Source: Hoplostethus atlanticus (taxonomy: Eukaryota > Chordata > Actinopteri > Trachichthyiformes > Trachichthyidae). Taken from it: DNA of 64,000 bases. Location of the stretch: positions 372,001-436,000 of the forward strand of contig JAXDDX010000062.1 in the NCBI GenBank assembly GCA_034670405.1, read 5' to 3'. Under the pieces are notes generated by a model. That model did not search any database. It saw only the letters and a list, made by a program, of their open reading frames with translations, and was not told where the DNA came from. The translations under genes and the position numbers were made by a program. Within the stretch, counting starts at the first letter, position 1. Every line of letters starts with the position of its first letter. Of the stretch, positions 36,235 through 48,985 are shown piece after piece.

Positions 36235-38852
36235 CACTCTCTTAATATAATCACAGAGCAGTCAGTTTAAAAGCCCTCAGTTCGTTCCACTATCTATCCA
36301 GGGGATGCATACAATGCAGATGAAGAGAAGTGTAAAAAGAGAGAGGATATTCTATTCTGAGAGCCATTATAATCAGAATATTCTTTTCATATAAATCATA
36401 TCCAGCCATTTACTCATTTTACCAGCCTCCTGAGCTGACTGACATACTAAATTACCCCGGCTGGCCCATTGCATTCTCTGCACATATTGGTTTGGTGCGG
36501 ATCATGGAGACTAATGTGAGCTGACGAGAGGGAGATTATGTTCCGCTGCTAACAGCTAAAACGTGAATAACACCATCCGCAAACCGACGGTGTTCCCCCA
36601 TTACATCAGCCCCGATCAGCTGTTTAAAAAGGGAGAGGGAGAGAGAGAGAAAGAGACACAAAGGCAGAGTAGGAGGGGAGAGGTGACGGAGCAGAGACAT
36701 ACTGTGATGAACCCTAGAAAGAGAAACAGATAGTTGATCACGCCATAGGAATTCTTAACCCCCTAAATTTCAAGGTCGGTACGGTGCTTAGTTACTATAT
36801 GGAAACTTATGCAACATCCCATCCTACACCACCGGCCGTCAAACTGCAGTCTCTCATTAGGAACAATCTAAATATGAACAGTTGGGGCCCCATGTGAAGG
36901 ACATGCAGGCAATTACAGTGTCATTTTGCGTTGACAGAGTTCTGAACAAAAGCTGATTGCCTCTCTCGTTATTTCCCAATGACAGAGACGGGGGAGGGGG
37001 GAGGCCACCCAATGCCACCCAAGTCATTTTAGACAGCCAGCTATGCATTATCGGTGTGGAGTGGTACTAGGCGCTGACCACTTGATGACAGGCTGTCAGA
37101 CGGCTGCTCTCCATTGGGCTTCTTGACCGTGCTGGCCAGTCAACCAGAAAAGGACATGGACATTTTTGACACATTTAGTGCTAAGTGAACTGAAATTGTG
37201 AGATTTTCACTACATAACACATTATCACATTTGCAAGAGACATGCACCAGGAGCAGGAGTTGAGAAAGTTACTTCAATTAATCTGTGAAGATGAAGTGAT
37301 GACTTTGACTGTGCATGGACAGGACAAATTAGCATTGAATAAATCTGTGAATGAGTATGAATCATACTGGAATACAGTGCAGAGGGAAATGGCACGAATA
37401 GAGATGACTTCTACCAAGTGGTTGTTTTTGAGATGAAAATCTCTGTCTTTTTTCTTTTTTAGCATCGTTGAACCCATTAATTTACACACACATTGAAAAA
37501 GAAAACCTTGGGAAAATGCATATACAGAATACGTGAAAAGTTGAGAAGGCTCTGGATACAGTAAACATTCAAACGTGAAAACTCAAGACATGCTAACAAA
37601 ACGAAGCAAAACATAAAATGCTTCAAATATCTGCAGTTATTTCAGATAATCTTGTTTTTCCCCCGGCTGGAAGTAAGCTGGAGCTTACCTTATGAGGACA
37701 AATGGGGGGTGGTGAGTTGAAAGACTTCTCCGGCGTCTGGTTCGGGTTCTACAAGAAAAACACATTATCAGAGACATGTTTTCTGTGGAGGGCATCTCCC
37801 AGCAAATCTTTAGTGACAGTAGGTGCAGCTTATTTCCTGGTCCTTGCCATTAGCATTTGTGCAATATATTTCAGTGGGGTTAAGCGACCCTGTATCAACA
37901 AGCAGGTCTTAGCTGCACACTAATCCAACACCACAGCTTTTATTGATGGTCATATTTTAAATCTCTATCTTGACAATATTATCTTATCATACGTCATACG
38001 AGAGGGTATAATGATGTATTTTATTTTGTTTTCCACTTTCCCTTTATTTCTTTCCCTCCACAAAGATGATAAACCCTTCTTTGTCAGAAGATTTCACTGA
38101 ACATATGTTCAGATTTTGCATCCATGCCTGCATTCATTTTTTTTTAGGTTAGATGATTATCACATTGTTAATACACCGATACATCACTCACATACAAGAA
38201 AACGCCATTAAAAAGCAGACGCAAGGTAAGTCAACAAGCCAACAACAGATGGTCACACTGTTTGTGATTATGCAGATCCAAATCATTTGCATACTCACAA
38301 TGTCATTATTTAAAAAAAAGAAAAGAAGCCATTTTGAGCTGACCCCAGTGAGAAATGAGTGAGGCAAACCCAGCAGAGGAGTGGATGGGCTTTGCAAACT
38401 TCCATGGGAATCTACCAGAGAAGGCCTCCCTCCTGGGAAGGTCCTGTTGATTCCAGGCAGGTGCTTTCAGTTATCAGTTCCAATTATGTGCCTGTGGTAT
38501 GTCTGATGCTCCCTGACACTATTAATGGCTTCCTTATGGTATCACCAGGAGAGATGAGACACTCAACTGTCCAGACTCTTAACATCTATATTTCATCACA
38601 ACTTAGAGGGAGAACACCTCACAGGCCAAAGCAACTGAGAGAGGAAAACCCAGGCCAGGCTTTCACTGCAGCATGAACACTAAGCTCATGAAATATAAAT
38701 GTATGAATAGGCCTAGCTGGGATGTCGGAATTAGTAGACAAAATGTCCCTCTACGGACTGGGTAGGGCTATAACCATGATATAATAATTGATGTGACAAA
38801 TAAACATGAGTTATTTTCTTTGGGGAGAGAAGTGGGGAATCAAATTTATATT

Positions 38853-38854
<2 letters not shown>

Positions 38855-38891
<37 letters not shown>
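38855..38891. repeat. (TG)n microsatellite
   Basis: About eighteen TG units followed by tacacatgtg. Confidence 0.95.
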
Positions 38892-38893
<2 letters not shown>

Positions 38894-41166
38894 ACATGTG
38901 TAAGGATTGTGCACTGATTGCCAATTGTATAATGATTTTTGTGGGATAACGTTCAAACAGTTCATGTTTCATAGCATGACCTTGATCCTAAACAAACAAT
39001 CTCCAAAATTGTAACTTGAACATTGCTGACATAGTTGCTCCACCATATATGTTTGGGAGTGTATGCTTTCCTGCTTCAAGGGCAGAATAGAGGGCAGTGC
39101 ATTTGAAGTCTGTTGATGTCAGCAACCCTTTCAATATCCCCATGGCTTATTTTGCAAAATCAAACCTTCTTAAAAGGTGTATTCCATTAGCATCTTAACT
39201 ACAGCTTTTACTATATGCAGATGATGTTACCCTGTAAATCCATGGGCAGGTATTGACTAAGTAAGATTGGATTAAGTAAGTAAGTGAGTAACAATACTGC
39301 AAATGGAAAACCTTATACCCTAAAACCTCTCTTTCCAGACATTTTAAACCCAAGTTGAAGTTAACTCACACACACATATCATCTCCTCAGGCTATAATCA
39401 CTGTGCTAATCACATTTTATTATTTGAGCAAAACAAAACATTACTTTTCATTTTGGCCATGTTCTTTGTCACAGTTCCAGTGTAGCTTGTGTTGCACACA
39501 TGACATGACCAGTCTCCAGTGTGCAGGAGTTTAGAAGGTTTATTTTTTCATCTTTTTGTCATTCACTGCAATTACAAGTCACGCACAGCACATTACAATT
39601 GCTGCCTACTTTGCTGGCTAGTGGTCCTATACTGACAAGAGCCCCTTGAAGCTGGCCAGCAGGTGCCTGACGCAGTGAGCATAACTCATATCTCCCAGAG
39701 TAATGTTTTGCAGAAAATGTAAATGTGTAATATGTCTTATTACTATATATATATATATATCATTAAAATAATAATACATTATAAAAAATATAATAATACA
39801 GATGGGGGGGTGCCTGTTTCTTATGGCCTATTCCACCATGGGTCCCTCACTCGCACATGTAAAAGATGAGTATCAAACAATAATAATTCATCAATACTGA
39901 CACAATGCAGATTTTTCTAAACAATAAATTCATGTTCCATGTTTTAATAGGAAACAGAGATGCAATAATGCTTATGAAAACAGGAGAGAAATAATAAATG
40001 TGAGACACAAAAAAACACTACAACTGTCATATTTTTCAATCCACCTTTGGTCTGGAACATTTTGCATCTGATAGGGAAACACTATTGACAAGGCTTGCAA
40101 CAGAGGGCCTTGGATTACACCACATATTGATGTTTTTGTCTTTTCAGAGTGCTGGGGTGGTTATTGTAATTTCATGAGGGCCAGAGAGCATGATGCTGTG
40201 ACATATAACAAACTATTTTCTGAGGAAACGGAAAGATAACTGAAACATGAGTTTCTTCTGTATGGTTTCTTGGAGACATGCTGACGTAGCTGGGACCATG
40301 TCTGCTGTCCCTCAGTTTTGTTTTCCTTAACCCTTAGAACCAACAAATTCATGTCTTTACTACGCACAACACACATTTAAGTCGTCACTTTACATACAGT
40401 ACAATGTGGAGCTAATCAGTAAGCAACTCAAGCTGTCCTACTTCTGCTGGCAAGTGGCAACTTGATTATTTGCTTGCACTGGAAGGACATAAGAGACAAA
40501 CCCTGTTTAACTTGCCCTTTGTTTCTATATGCCAGATGTAGTATATAGCAGTCTGGTCACATTCAACAAGCTGACTTCCCCAACAAACCCCACGAAAAAA
40601 CAAGAGCACTATTCAGTGCTGAGTGGACAGGGACTTTTGGCACGTTTGTGTTTCTGGGCCCATCAGCTCAGCCTGCATTCTTCGCACACACAAGGAGGCT
40701 TTATACTGTCAACTTCCCAGGCTCCTCTCAAAAGTGCCTAGCTACATTTAGTATACTCCATTTCCAGCAGCTAGTCCCTGCTTTCCTAGCTCTGTTTACC
40801 ACCCCAACATGGTTTCTCCCCCCTCCCCCCAATAAAATGTAGTTCTCTCACTAGGATTAAAGGAGCACTGCAGTTCAAGGATTATCAAATGCCTTTGATC
40901 ATGTGACTGCCATGTTTTTGATCTGCACCACATTCAGAAAAAATATATTCTTTTTCTTTCCTTTTCTCTCTATCTCTCTCCATGGATTTCCCCTTGCTTG
41001 ATGGCTCTCTATAGTGTGACAAGAGCTCCTGAAAGGCTGTGAAAGAAAATAATGTAACAAGCAGGTAGAACACTACACAGCAAATTCTGGCCTTTGGAAT
41101 AAACTCTCAGAGTTCAAATCAACTCAATTTGAGTGTACATGTGAGACCATCGAATACACTCTAAGG

Positions 41167-41371
41167 CAGGGGTGTCAAACCGTGTGCCATGGAGGGCCGA
41201 GAGTATGCAGGTTTTCATTCCAACCGAACACTACACCAGGTGATTTCACTGATTAGTCCCTCCTCTCTGGTTGAAGGTGTGGTAATCAGTGAAATCACCT
41301 GCTGTATTCTTGGGTTGGAACGAAAACCTGCATACTCTCGGCCCTCCATGGCACATGGTTTGACACCCCTG
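41167..41371. mobile_element. Near-perfect palindromic hAT miniature element (205 bp)
   Basis: It starts CAGGGGTGTCAAACCGTGTG and ends with the inverse (catggtttgacacccctg). The two halves are almost exact reverse complements over most of their length, meeting near the tcctctctggttgaagg centre. A perfect 8-bp target duplication CTCTAAGG flanks it (41159-41166 and 41372-41379). It is nested in the 41076-43002 element, so it inserted later. The good state of the arms suggests a fairly recent insertion. Confidence 0.92.
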
Positions 41372-42025
41372 CTCTAAGGCATAGTTAAAGTAACTCTTTT
41401 CTGGGAGTTGATTGTTTAACCCTTTTCAGGAGTTAAAACTGAACTCTTGTGGGAGTTAAAACACTAATCCCATGTAGAGTAAAATACAACTCACCTTGAG
41501 TTAATTTTAACGTGAACTCTTTCATAGTGTTAACAGTCAACACTTAAACATATGTTTCATTTAACACTTATGGAGTTAATATTTCAAAACTAAAAAGGTT
41601 TTAGGTGAAAATAACTACAAAAACACCATTTTGATTACTACAAATGTCTTTTATTTAACAAATCCATACAAAACTTCATGGATACTTAGGCTACTTGTGT
41701 AATAAGTTAGATTTTAAATACACTTACACAACAGTGTAAACATGTTACAGCAATTCACATTTAAAACAAACTGCTATATGGGCAGCCAAACAGTTGGGAA
41801 ATGGTGTGGTCAAATGGAAGTGACAAATAAAAGGCCTTAGGCCTTTTGAACTGTGCCTGTGTGTGAGGGGAAGACGTCAGGGGAGATGGACAATGCATCT
41901 GTTAGACTTGGGGAGGAAGGTCCATCACCATCTTGCTGCAGGACAGTAAAATCTGAGGATCACAAATAAACATCAGGATACAGGGCACATACAATAAAAC
42001 CAACCACCACAAAACTACCATATAT

Positions 42026-42192
42026 GCTGGGGTGCCCTGGAGGGCCAACAAATGGCACACTTTCATTCCAACTTTTCACCTCACCCGGTGATTTCACTGG
42101 CAAGTTCTCTTAACTTCTGGAAGGAGTGTTCATCAGTGAAATCACCTGATGGTCTTTAGTTAGAATGAAAGCCCGCAGACCTTGCAGACCTC
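42026..42192. mobile_element. Degraded palindromic miniature element, same family
   Basis: It contains ctggggtgccctggagggcc, ctttcattccaacttttcac, ggtgatttcactggcaag and, inverted, catcagtgaaatcacctgat and agttagaatgaaagcccgca. The arms pair imperfectly. It shares the GGTGATTTCACTG and TTTCATTCCAAC words with 41167-41371 and is clearly older. Ends are approximate. Confidence 0.65.
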
Positions 42193-45100
42193 AACAGTCC
42201 GATATTCTATTTTGCCTACATTATCCAGCTCGACTGTTAGCTTGTTAGCTAGGCTAGGTTTAGCAACTGAGGCGACCGTGTCTCGCATTTACTTGAAAAA
42301 TAGTCTCTCCAACACTGGAGACAGAGTCGCATTGTTGGCAAGGCTGTTATCTTAACCAAACTAGTAGGGAAAATTAACGAGGCGTTACCTTGTCGATATT
42401 CGTTCAATGCAAATCCCGTGTCGCGTCCGTCCGGTACCGTCCTAGCCGTACAGAGTCTACCGTTTAATGGAAAGGAAACAACGCATGTTCAGTAAATATG
42501 TTGATAGAACTAGAACACTGTAAACTAAAGTTAACTAACTTACAATACACCCAAGAACAGAACTAACGTTAATTTCATGCACGAAATCATGGAGAAAAAT
42601 GCGCGAGGCCATCGAGTTAACGTTATATTCAACAAGTATGGAGCAAGCATTAACTTAAGCAGTTAGCTAGCAAGTTCGTCCAATCAAAAATATACAAATA
42701 TATTACACAGAAAATCCCTAACAGCGTGACATATAGTTTGAGAAGTAAAATGCCATTTTTACCTGCCTCACGACGAAGTCCAAGTCAAGACTGCTGGGCG
42801 CGACAAAAACAGCTGAATGAGCACCAGGGGTAGTGTTGATTCAGGCTCCTCAACACTCCGTGAATGAACACCGAAGTATTACACCGCCAAGAGTATCCCT
42901 GAACACAAACTGAGTCTAAATGAGAAAATAAACTCCAAAAATCTAACCCTTTCACACTTTTTTGTCTAACTCCAGATTATTCGACTCCAGAAATTTGCTG
43001 TGTATCTTTTGTAATATTATGATGAGGGGGTTCATGCTCACACTGCTTATCAGACGAAACCCATACTACCAAGTGATAAATATTTAACAAAAAGGGTGCC
43101 TAGTGTTGGTTGATTAGTAGTTTGATGGTGTGTTGAGTAAGAGGAGTAGTTTGCTTACCTAATTACTTTTAATCAAGTCTTGAATTATTAACTCGTACTA
43201 CTAATGTTTTCCCATTTTGACTCAATGACACGGATGTTTTGATGTGGGGTAAAGCATCCTGAGTGCCACAGATTATTTGCCAACGGCAAGTAAGGTTTCA
43301 GACTCTCCACCCCCCACTGCACCCCGCTGCTGTTCATTAGCAATTTCTAAGCCTTGGGCAATTTTATAGTGTTTCAATTCCTGCATTATTATTATTTAGC
43401 TGCTGACTTTGGACATGCAATCAAAGGGACACGCAGTATGTGCAACACTTGAATTGCATAGCAATGCCTTCCCAATGCTGCAGAGAGTAAAACCCTATAA
43501 TTGTGAGCCAGGGGAACCATGCCTCGATTTTAGTCAGCATACCTCGAAAAATGTTCTTCATCCTCATTCAACGATCATCCCCTATTAATGTCATTGCCAA
43601 ACCAAAAACCGGGACATATCAAAACAATTATTTTGATGTGGCTTCAAGCAACACAACATTTCAATTTGAATGGCACTCGAACCTTGAATCATTATAAGGC
43701 GTGGTTTGGGGCGAAAAAAGCCCATCAAAAAATGATTGAATATCATTTTAATGGGTAAAAACCTACAAAGCAGTCAGACTGTCTACCTGCCATATTATTA
43801 GATAGACCTTGTCAGTCAAGCTGAAGAACATAGAAGCTAGATACAGACAGCCTGACAATACACGGGCATGCTGCTTTCCATCTCCCTCCCAGCTTGGCAT
43901 GTTTATCTAGTCTTCCATGTGAGCTTAGTGCAGCACTGCACATATGCATACAGAATGATGAGGGTTCAGAAACCAGCGCCTGAAGGAAGCCGCACATATA
44001 GTACAACCTCTTTGAAATTGTGCCAGGATGGGGCTCATTTGCAAAGCAATTTGACAACGAAAGTAAAATACTGTACAACTTCAAACCAAATTCTACTGAT
44101 GCAAACTGGTATGGCTCTCCGGTTTGGTGAGAGAGAGAAACAAGTGGGAAACATCCGGTGTCCCATGTGTGCTTCTGACATGGCTTATTTGCAGACCTAG
44201 CATTGCACCAGTGCAATGTCATGATTGCTTTGGCAAGGAAAGAGGGCCTAATTTACATGAGAGGGAGTCCTAGAGGCACTCAGGAGCTTGCCTTTGACCA
44301 AGGTGCCAACAAGCCTGCAGAAAAACAATGCAATTACAACCTACAAAGCTTTTATTCTGTTTAGAACAACAAGCCCACTACCGAATCGATCATCTACCAA
44401 AATAAAATAAAATATATTGTGTTAGCTTTGTATAATTGTTGGACTCTTGTTAATATATGCTACGAAAATCAGCTGCAAATTAGACAGTAAGGCCGCATTG
44501 TAATGTCAGCAGGTTTCATATTATGAATATGCTATGCAACATTTCAAAACTTTGTATTCCTCTCAGGAGGAATCTCCTGCCTTCCCAACCCAACCATGAA
44601 GGGACCAGTCACAAAACCACTTGATCACCAGTCCCCATCCACAAGGGATTTAGTGTTTCCTTTCCTGTCTGTGTTTTTTTTAACAATCTCTGATGCTGTA
44701 GATCGTTTTGATGAGTGCAATAATGCTGTGGATTAACTAGGACAGGATTTCATACTATGTAGGTTTATAATTAGCTAAAATATAGTGGGAAAGCTTAACG
44801 GCTATGACTTTGTATTAGCACATTTTGATTTCAGGATTGATCCTTAAAGAAAGGGGACACAAACACACAGTTTCAAGATCCTACTGTTATTTAAATTGAG
44901 TAAAATAGCTGCTTTGTAGCACAGAGCTTATTTAGAGTGCTTCAACAAAAGTTCATATGGGTTCATTCTATTCCAAAGCTATCTTTTAATACCAGAACAA
45001 AACAGCCACATTAATTAAACATATCTCCTTCCTATCTACAATATATTTCAATTGAAAATACGTCAATTGTAAAGAGATTTCATTATTTGCCTGCTGTAAT

Positions 45101-45972
45101 CATCAACTCTGATGGGGACAAAAGCATTAGGAAATGACTGGTCTGTTGAAACGGTCAATAAAGTAATACATTTTGAATCAATAAGTCATCAGTCAGAATC
45201 ATATTAGGGTGGCATAATAAAAACAACATGGAATGCTGCTGATTATTTCTCTAATTGTCTTAAATGAGTTATGTATATTTCCTGATTCAAAAGGAGAGAG
45301 AGAGCTCCTCAGATTAAATTGTATATAATGTCTATTTAAACATGAGTGAATATTGTCAATACTGTCAGAGCCTACAACATTTATTGCAGTTATCACAGGC
45401 AAACACTTTGACATTATTATAGCTGAATTAGTTCAGAGGAGGGGATACAAATTGAGGCCACGAGACGAGAGACTGTTTGCCGAAAAGCTCTCTAATCCAG
45501 TAATATTTTGGGTGACTTTCTAAGATAAACGCTTTGGCATTGTCTTGACGAGAGAGCCTCGCCTCATTTGAGTGTCTTTGGGAGCTGGATCAGTCCACAT
45601 GGCGGGTGTCTGACTTGTACACTTGACCATATAATGTGGCATGCTTGTCACAACCCGGAATGCGTTTCTCTCTTCAAAGTATATTTCTTGGCCTGCTCTC
45701 GTCACTCCCTCTAACCAATTTGTCATTCTAAGCCTAGCCTCATTGCTGCCAGCGCCTGGATGATAGCAGTGGGCCTCTCTGATCCAGGCAGTGGCTAGGG
45801 AGCAGGCCAAGTGTTACGCGAGCCACCCTGGGACACCAAGCAGGCGCTTCTGCCGGCTGATGCACGCCTCCACGGCCGAGAGGAACTGGCTTTGCAGACT
45901 CTTTCAATTCGACACAGAATGGAGCTCATCTACTTCGTGAAGACTTTGCCTTGTGTTTGTGCACTGCAAGTG

Positions 45973-46006
45973 GGTGTGTGTGTGTGTGTGTGTCTGTGTG
46001 TGTGTC

Positions 46007-46038
<32 letters not shown>
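45973..46038. repeat. Compound (GT)n microsatellite
   Basis: GT units interrupted by tctg and tctact. GT-rich sequence continues more loosely to about 46160. Confidence 0.95.
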
Positions 46039-46040
<2 letters not shown>

Positions 46041-47530
46041 CAATATACGCACACACGCATGCATGTGTGTTTGAGGAAGATTAAGTTAGGTCTGTGTGTT
46101 TATAAGTGCATGAGTGTGTATGTCTGAGTGTGTGCATGAGAGAATGTGTGTGTGTAACCGCTTGTTTTATATAAAGACACAATTATCATAAAATGAGGTC
46201 TGGGTTATTATTATTTTTTTTTAATCACAATTATAGTGTTTACCAAGTCCTAATGACCGACTAGAGGTCAATCTAGTCACCATTTTCCTCCTTTGGCAGA
46301 CTTTCCTCTTAAGAGCAATATGCAACACAAATTGTCCTGCGTCAATTCATTATTTGTATTTTAAGCAACCATTAATGCCCTCATTCAAATGCTTGGATGC
46401 TGCTTTGCTGTTAAGCTTATCAGTAACAGTCACCCAGTTTACTACTACAGTTGCCTCTAGTCGGGTGAGCAGAGCATTAAGTGTATTCAAAATTACATTA
46501 GCTGCACATTGTTATTGACTGCTTTTTCACAGTCAGGCAAAACTTCATTTTGATAAATGAAAATAAATACTGTCTTATTGAGTTAAATAACCCAATGGAT
46601 GTGCTATGTATTCGCAAATTCACTCCATGATTTTTCATTCTGCTGCCTTTTTGTAAAAACAGGGGTCATGAATGGTCTGACACAGTCATCTCACTGGCTT
46701 TGATTGGGGTAATACAAAACTGTGAATTTCAGTTCAATTAAATTCAGGAACAAAAAAGTGGAGCCATTTGGAAGTTAAATTGGCAAACGTATACGCTAAT
46801 CATTTTCTGTTTTTCAAATTACGGAGCAGTCGCTCTGTTTTGATGAGCAGTCTATTCTCCTCTCAGCGGAGGAGCTCGACATCGACCTTTCAGACCTCTA
46901 TGTTTTTATGCTGCAGCCTTTTACAATGATGTTTAGGATTAAACTATGCATGGCTAATGCATTTTCAAAGGAGTAGATATATTTATCTTTAGAGGAGAGA
47001 CTTGTACCTGCCATCCCTGCACCGAACAATCAAGCACCCTGAAAATAGACCCCTTCATTTGTTTCAGAATTGAAGTAGCCTGTTGAATGCCTAGCCTTTC
47101 CTCGTTAGACGTTGCGACCCATCTCACGAAGCAACACCAACCTTTTATCTGTCTGAGCATGATTCAGTATTTGATTGGGAATAAATGTGGAAAGCTCCAA
47201 TCAGTCTCACTTGTATGAGCACAGCTAACACGTGTATGACTGCTTCTTGAGCGCTGATGGCAGAGACATGGGCGATTAAGGCCAGAGCCCAATCAAACCA
47301 GCTGTGTGCCGTTCCCCCAATGGCACTGGTTGTGCCAGCCGTGTGTTCCACACTATTATCAGACAGGGACACCTCGATCACACCTCCAATATGGGGAGCT
47401 AGGATTGGAGCTTGGAGTTTTAGTTCTCTAAACATTTTTTAAACATTTCTGCCCTGGAGGCAGAAATAATTGTTAAAATTCAATGGTGAGACCCAAGAAA
47501 CCACATTATTTTTCTGGCTACATTACAAGC

Positions 47531-47570
47531 TAATAATAATAATAATTATTATTATTATTATTATTATTAT
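47531..47570. repeat. (TAA)n/(TTA)n palindrome
   Basis: A TAATAATAATAATAA block meets its inverse TTATTATTATTATTA block directly, followed by ataattatta. The perfect inverted arrangement could extrude a cruciform. Confidence 0.9.
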
Positions 47571-48880
47571 ATAATTATTATGAAGCCTAACATTCTTGCG
47601 ACTAAGGATCACATCATACTCAGAATCTGATCCCTATCTGTAGGACAAGCTCCAATACTCAGAAAAGAAGTTGTCTAAATAGGCACTGCTGCTGCTGAGA
47701 GAGGAGGCCCCTGTATCGATAGGTGTCATAATAATTAGGATAGGGTAGTTGCCTTGTTTTCACATCTGGTAGGCTACAATCGAACACACATTTTATTGGT
47801 TGTGTAGGCTCTAAGTGAAAATGTACAGACACAATGCTACCGTGTGTGTGTATGCTACAGTGTATCATCTGGATTTGGTTACAGCCGTGTCTCTATCATT
47901 TAGACGAAGGAGTGAAACAGACAGACCTCATACTGCTCTACCAATATGCCTACTCACTTCTAATCAAGCTGTCTATATGTCTTTTGCTTGCTTATGACTA
48001 ATTTTCTAATTTGGATATATATATATATTAGTCAGTACAGCTGAGATAACCAATAAGACCAAATAAAAACAATGGATTTCTCCGATCAGGGATGCTGGTC
48101 CAAATAGTCGGACGACAAACGGAGAAAAAAACACAATATCTGTATTGGATACTTGTTCTGTCTGATCAATTGGCCCATCCCTACTTAGCTTGTTGGCCTT
48201 ACAAGATCATGAATTCCATACTCATGAATTACAAAATAAGTCATTACCATTTATATATTTATTGATATTTTGACCAGAGTTTGCCAGTTAGCTAGCTTGC
48301 GCTCTGAAAAACTGTGGTACTTTGGCTGCGCCCATTACGGTTTAACTGAACCAATAAGATTATGTCTGCCTCCGGACCAGTTGTGCCTCCGTGGAATGTT
48401 TGTATAACATAAACTCCAATAATCAAATCCAAGAAGGCAAAGTCAATACGTGTGTCCTTGTGGCGAAGGTTCCTCCCAAGTTGTTGAGAATGAACTTCTC
48501 AAGAACACAAAAACAGAGAAGCATCTTTACAGTTTGAAATGAGCAGTGTGCTTGAGGTCGTGCAATCAATTAAGACTCTGGTGTTCATTTTCCCAGCTCT
48601 GTACTGTAGATGACAGTACTGTTTGGACACGATGCGTCATTCTTGCTATGAATCTTGTGGCTTCCCATTCGCTCTCATTGGCCAAGTCACCTTACAATGC
48701 ATCTTTGATTAGCAAGTAAACTTTCGGGATCTTTACCCCCGACATAGTTTTGTTTTGAAATCGTACTTCGGCCGTTCAGATATTACGTCAAAAGCATCAT
48801 GCAGGAAACAGATTGCACAACAATGCATATTGAGAAAGACCCCTGGATGTCACAGTGAAATGTTGGCCCTTTCATGCAAT

Positions 48881-48985
48881 AGGTAGGTAGGTGGGTACTT
48901 TATTAATCCCCGAGGGGAAATCTCTTGGACACGGGAGCTGCTGCAACAGGCTGCCACTCGCACGGCACCCGGAAGGTACAATGTA
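48881..48985 (-). repeat. Fish LINE 3' tail (Rex1/CR1-like), truncated
   Basis: On the minus strand it reads gcaacagcagctcccgtg-type sequence leading to agatttcccctcggggatta, then ataaagtaccc and a (cctac)n tail. The phrase TTTCCCCTCGGGGATNAATAAAGT followed by a short tandem tail is a common fish retroelement 3' end. No upstream coding sequence is present, so it is a 5'-truncated copy. The clade name is my best guess. Confidence 0.65.

Larger units (their letters stand above)
41076..43002. mobile_element. DNA transposon of unassigned family with TA-flanked inverted ends
   Basis: The left end is CACAGCAAATTCTGG. The right end is the inverse of CACAGCAAATTTCTGG (one extra T). Each end is bordered by TA (41074-41075 and 43003-43004). 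Both flanking regions are rich in GAGTT/AACTC words (for example gggagttaaaac, cttgagttaatttt, aactccag), which may be subterminal binding sites. The interior from about 42210 to 42930 is CpG-richer (cccgtgtcgcgtccgtccgg) and has no long frame. Two palindromic elements are nested in it. The TA target suggests Tc1/mariner or another TA-targeting group, but the ends are not the usual ones. Confidence 0.6.
43005..48880. other. Non-coding DNA with simple repeats
   Basis: No gene was seen. It contains the GT array at 45973-46038 and the AAT/ATT palindrome at 47531-47570. A phrase near 48168-48182 (ggcccatccctact) resembles an end of a fish hAT repeat, but a matching left end was not found. Confidence 0.55.

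Noticed and set aside
45811-46074. 87-codon frame ending in Val/Cys repeats
   Set aside because: The second half is the GT microsatellite and the first half has no recognisable motif.
48036-48182. A hAT element ending in ggcccatccctact
   Set aside because: Only one end looks familiar. No matching left end or target duplication was found.
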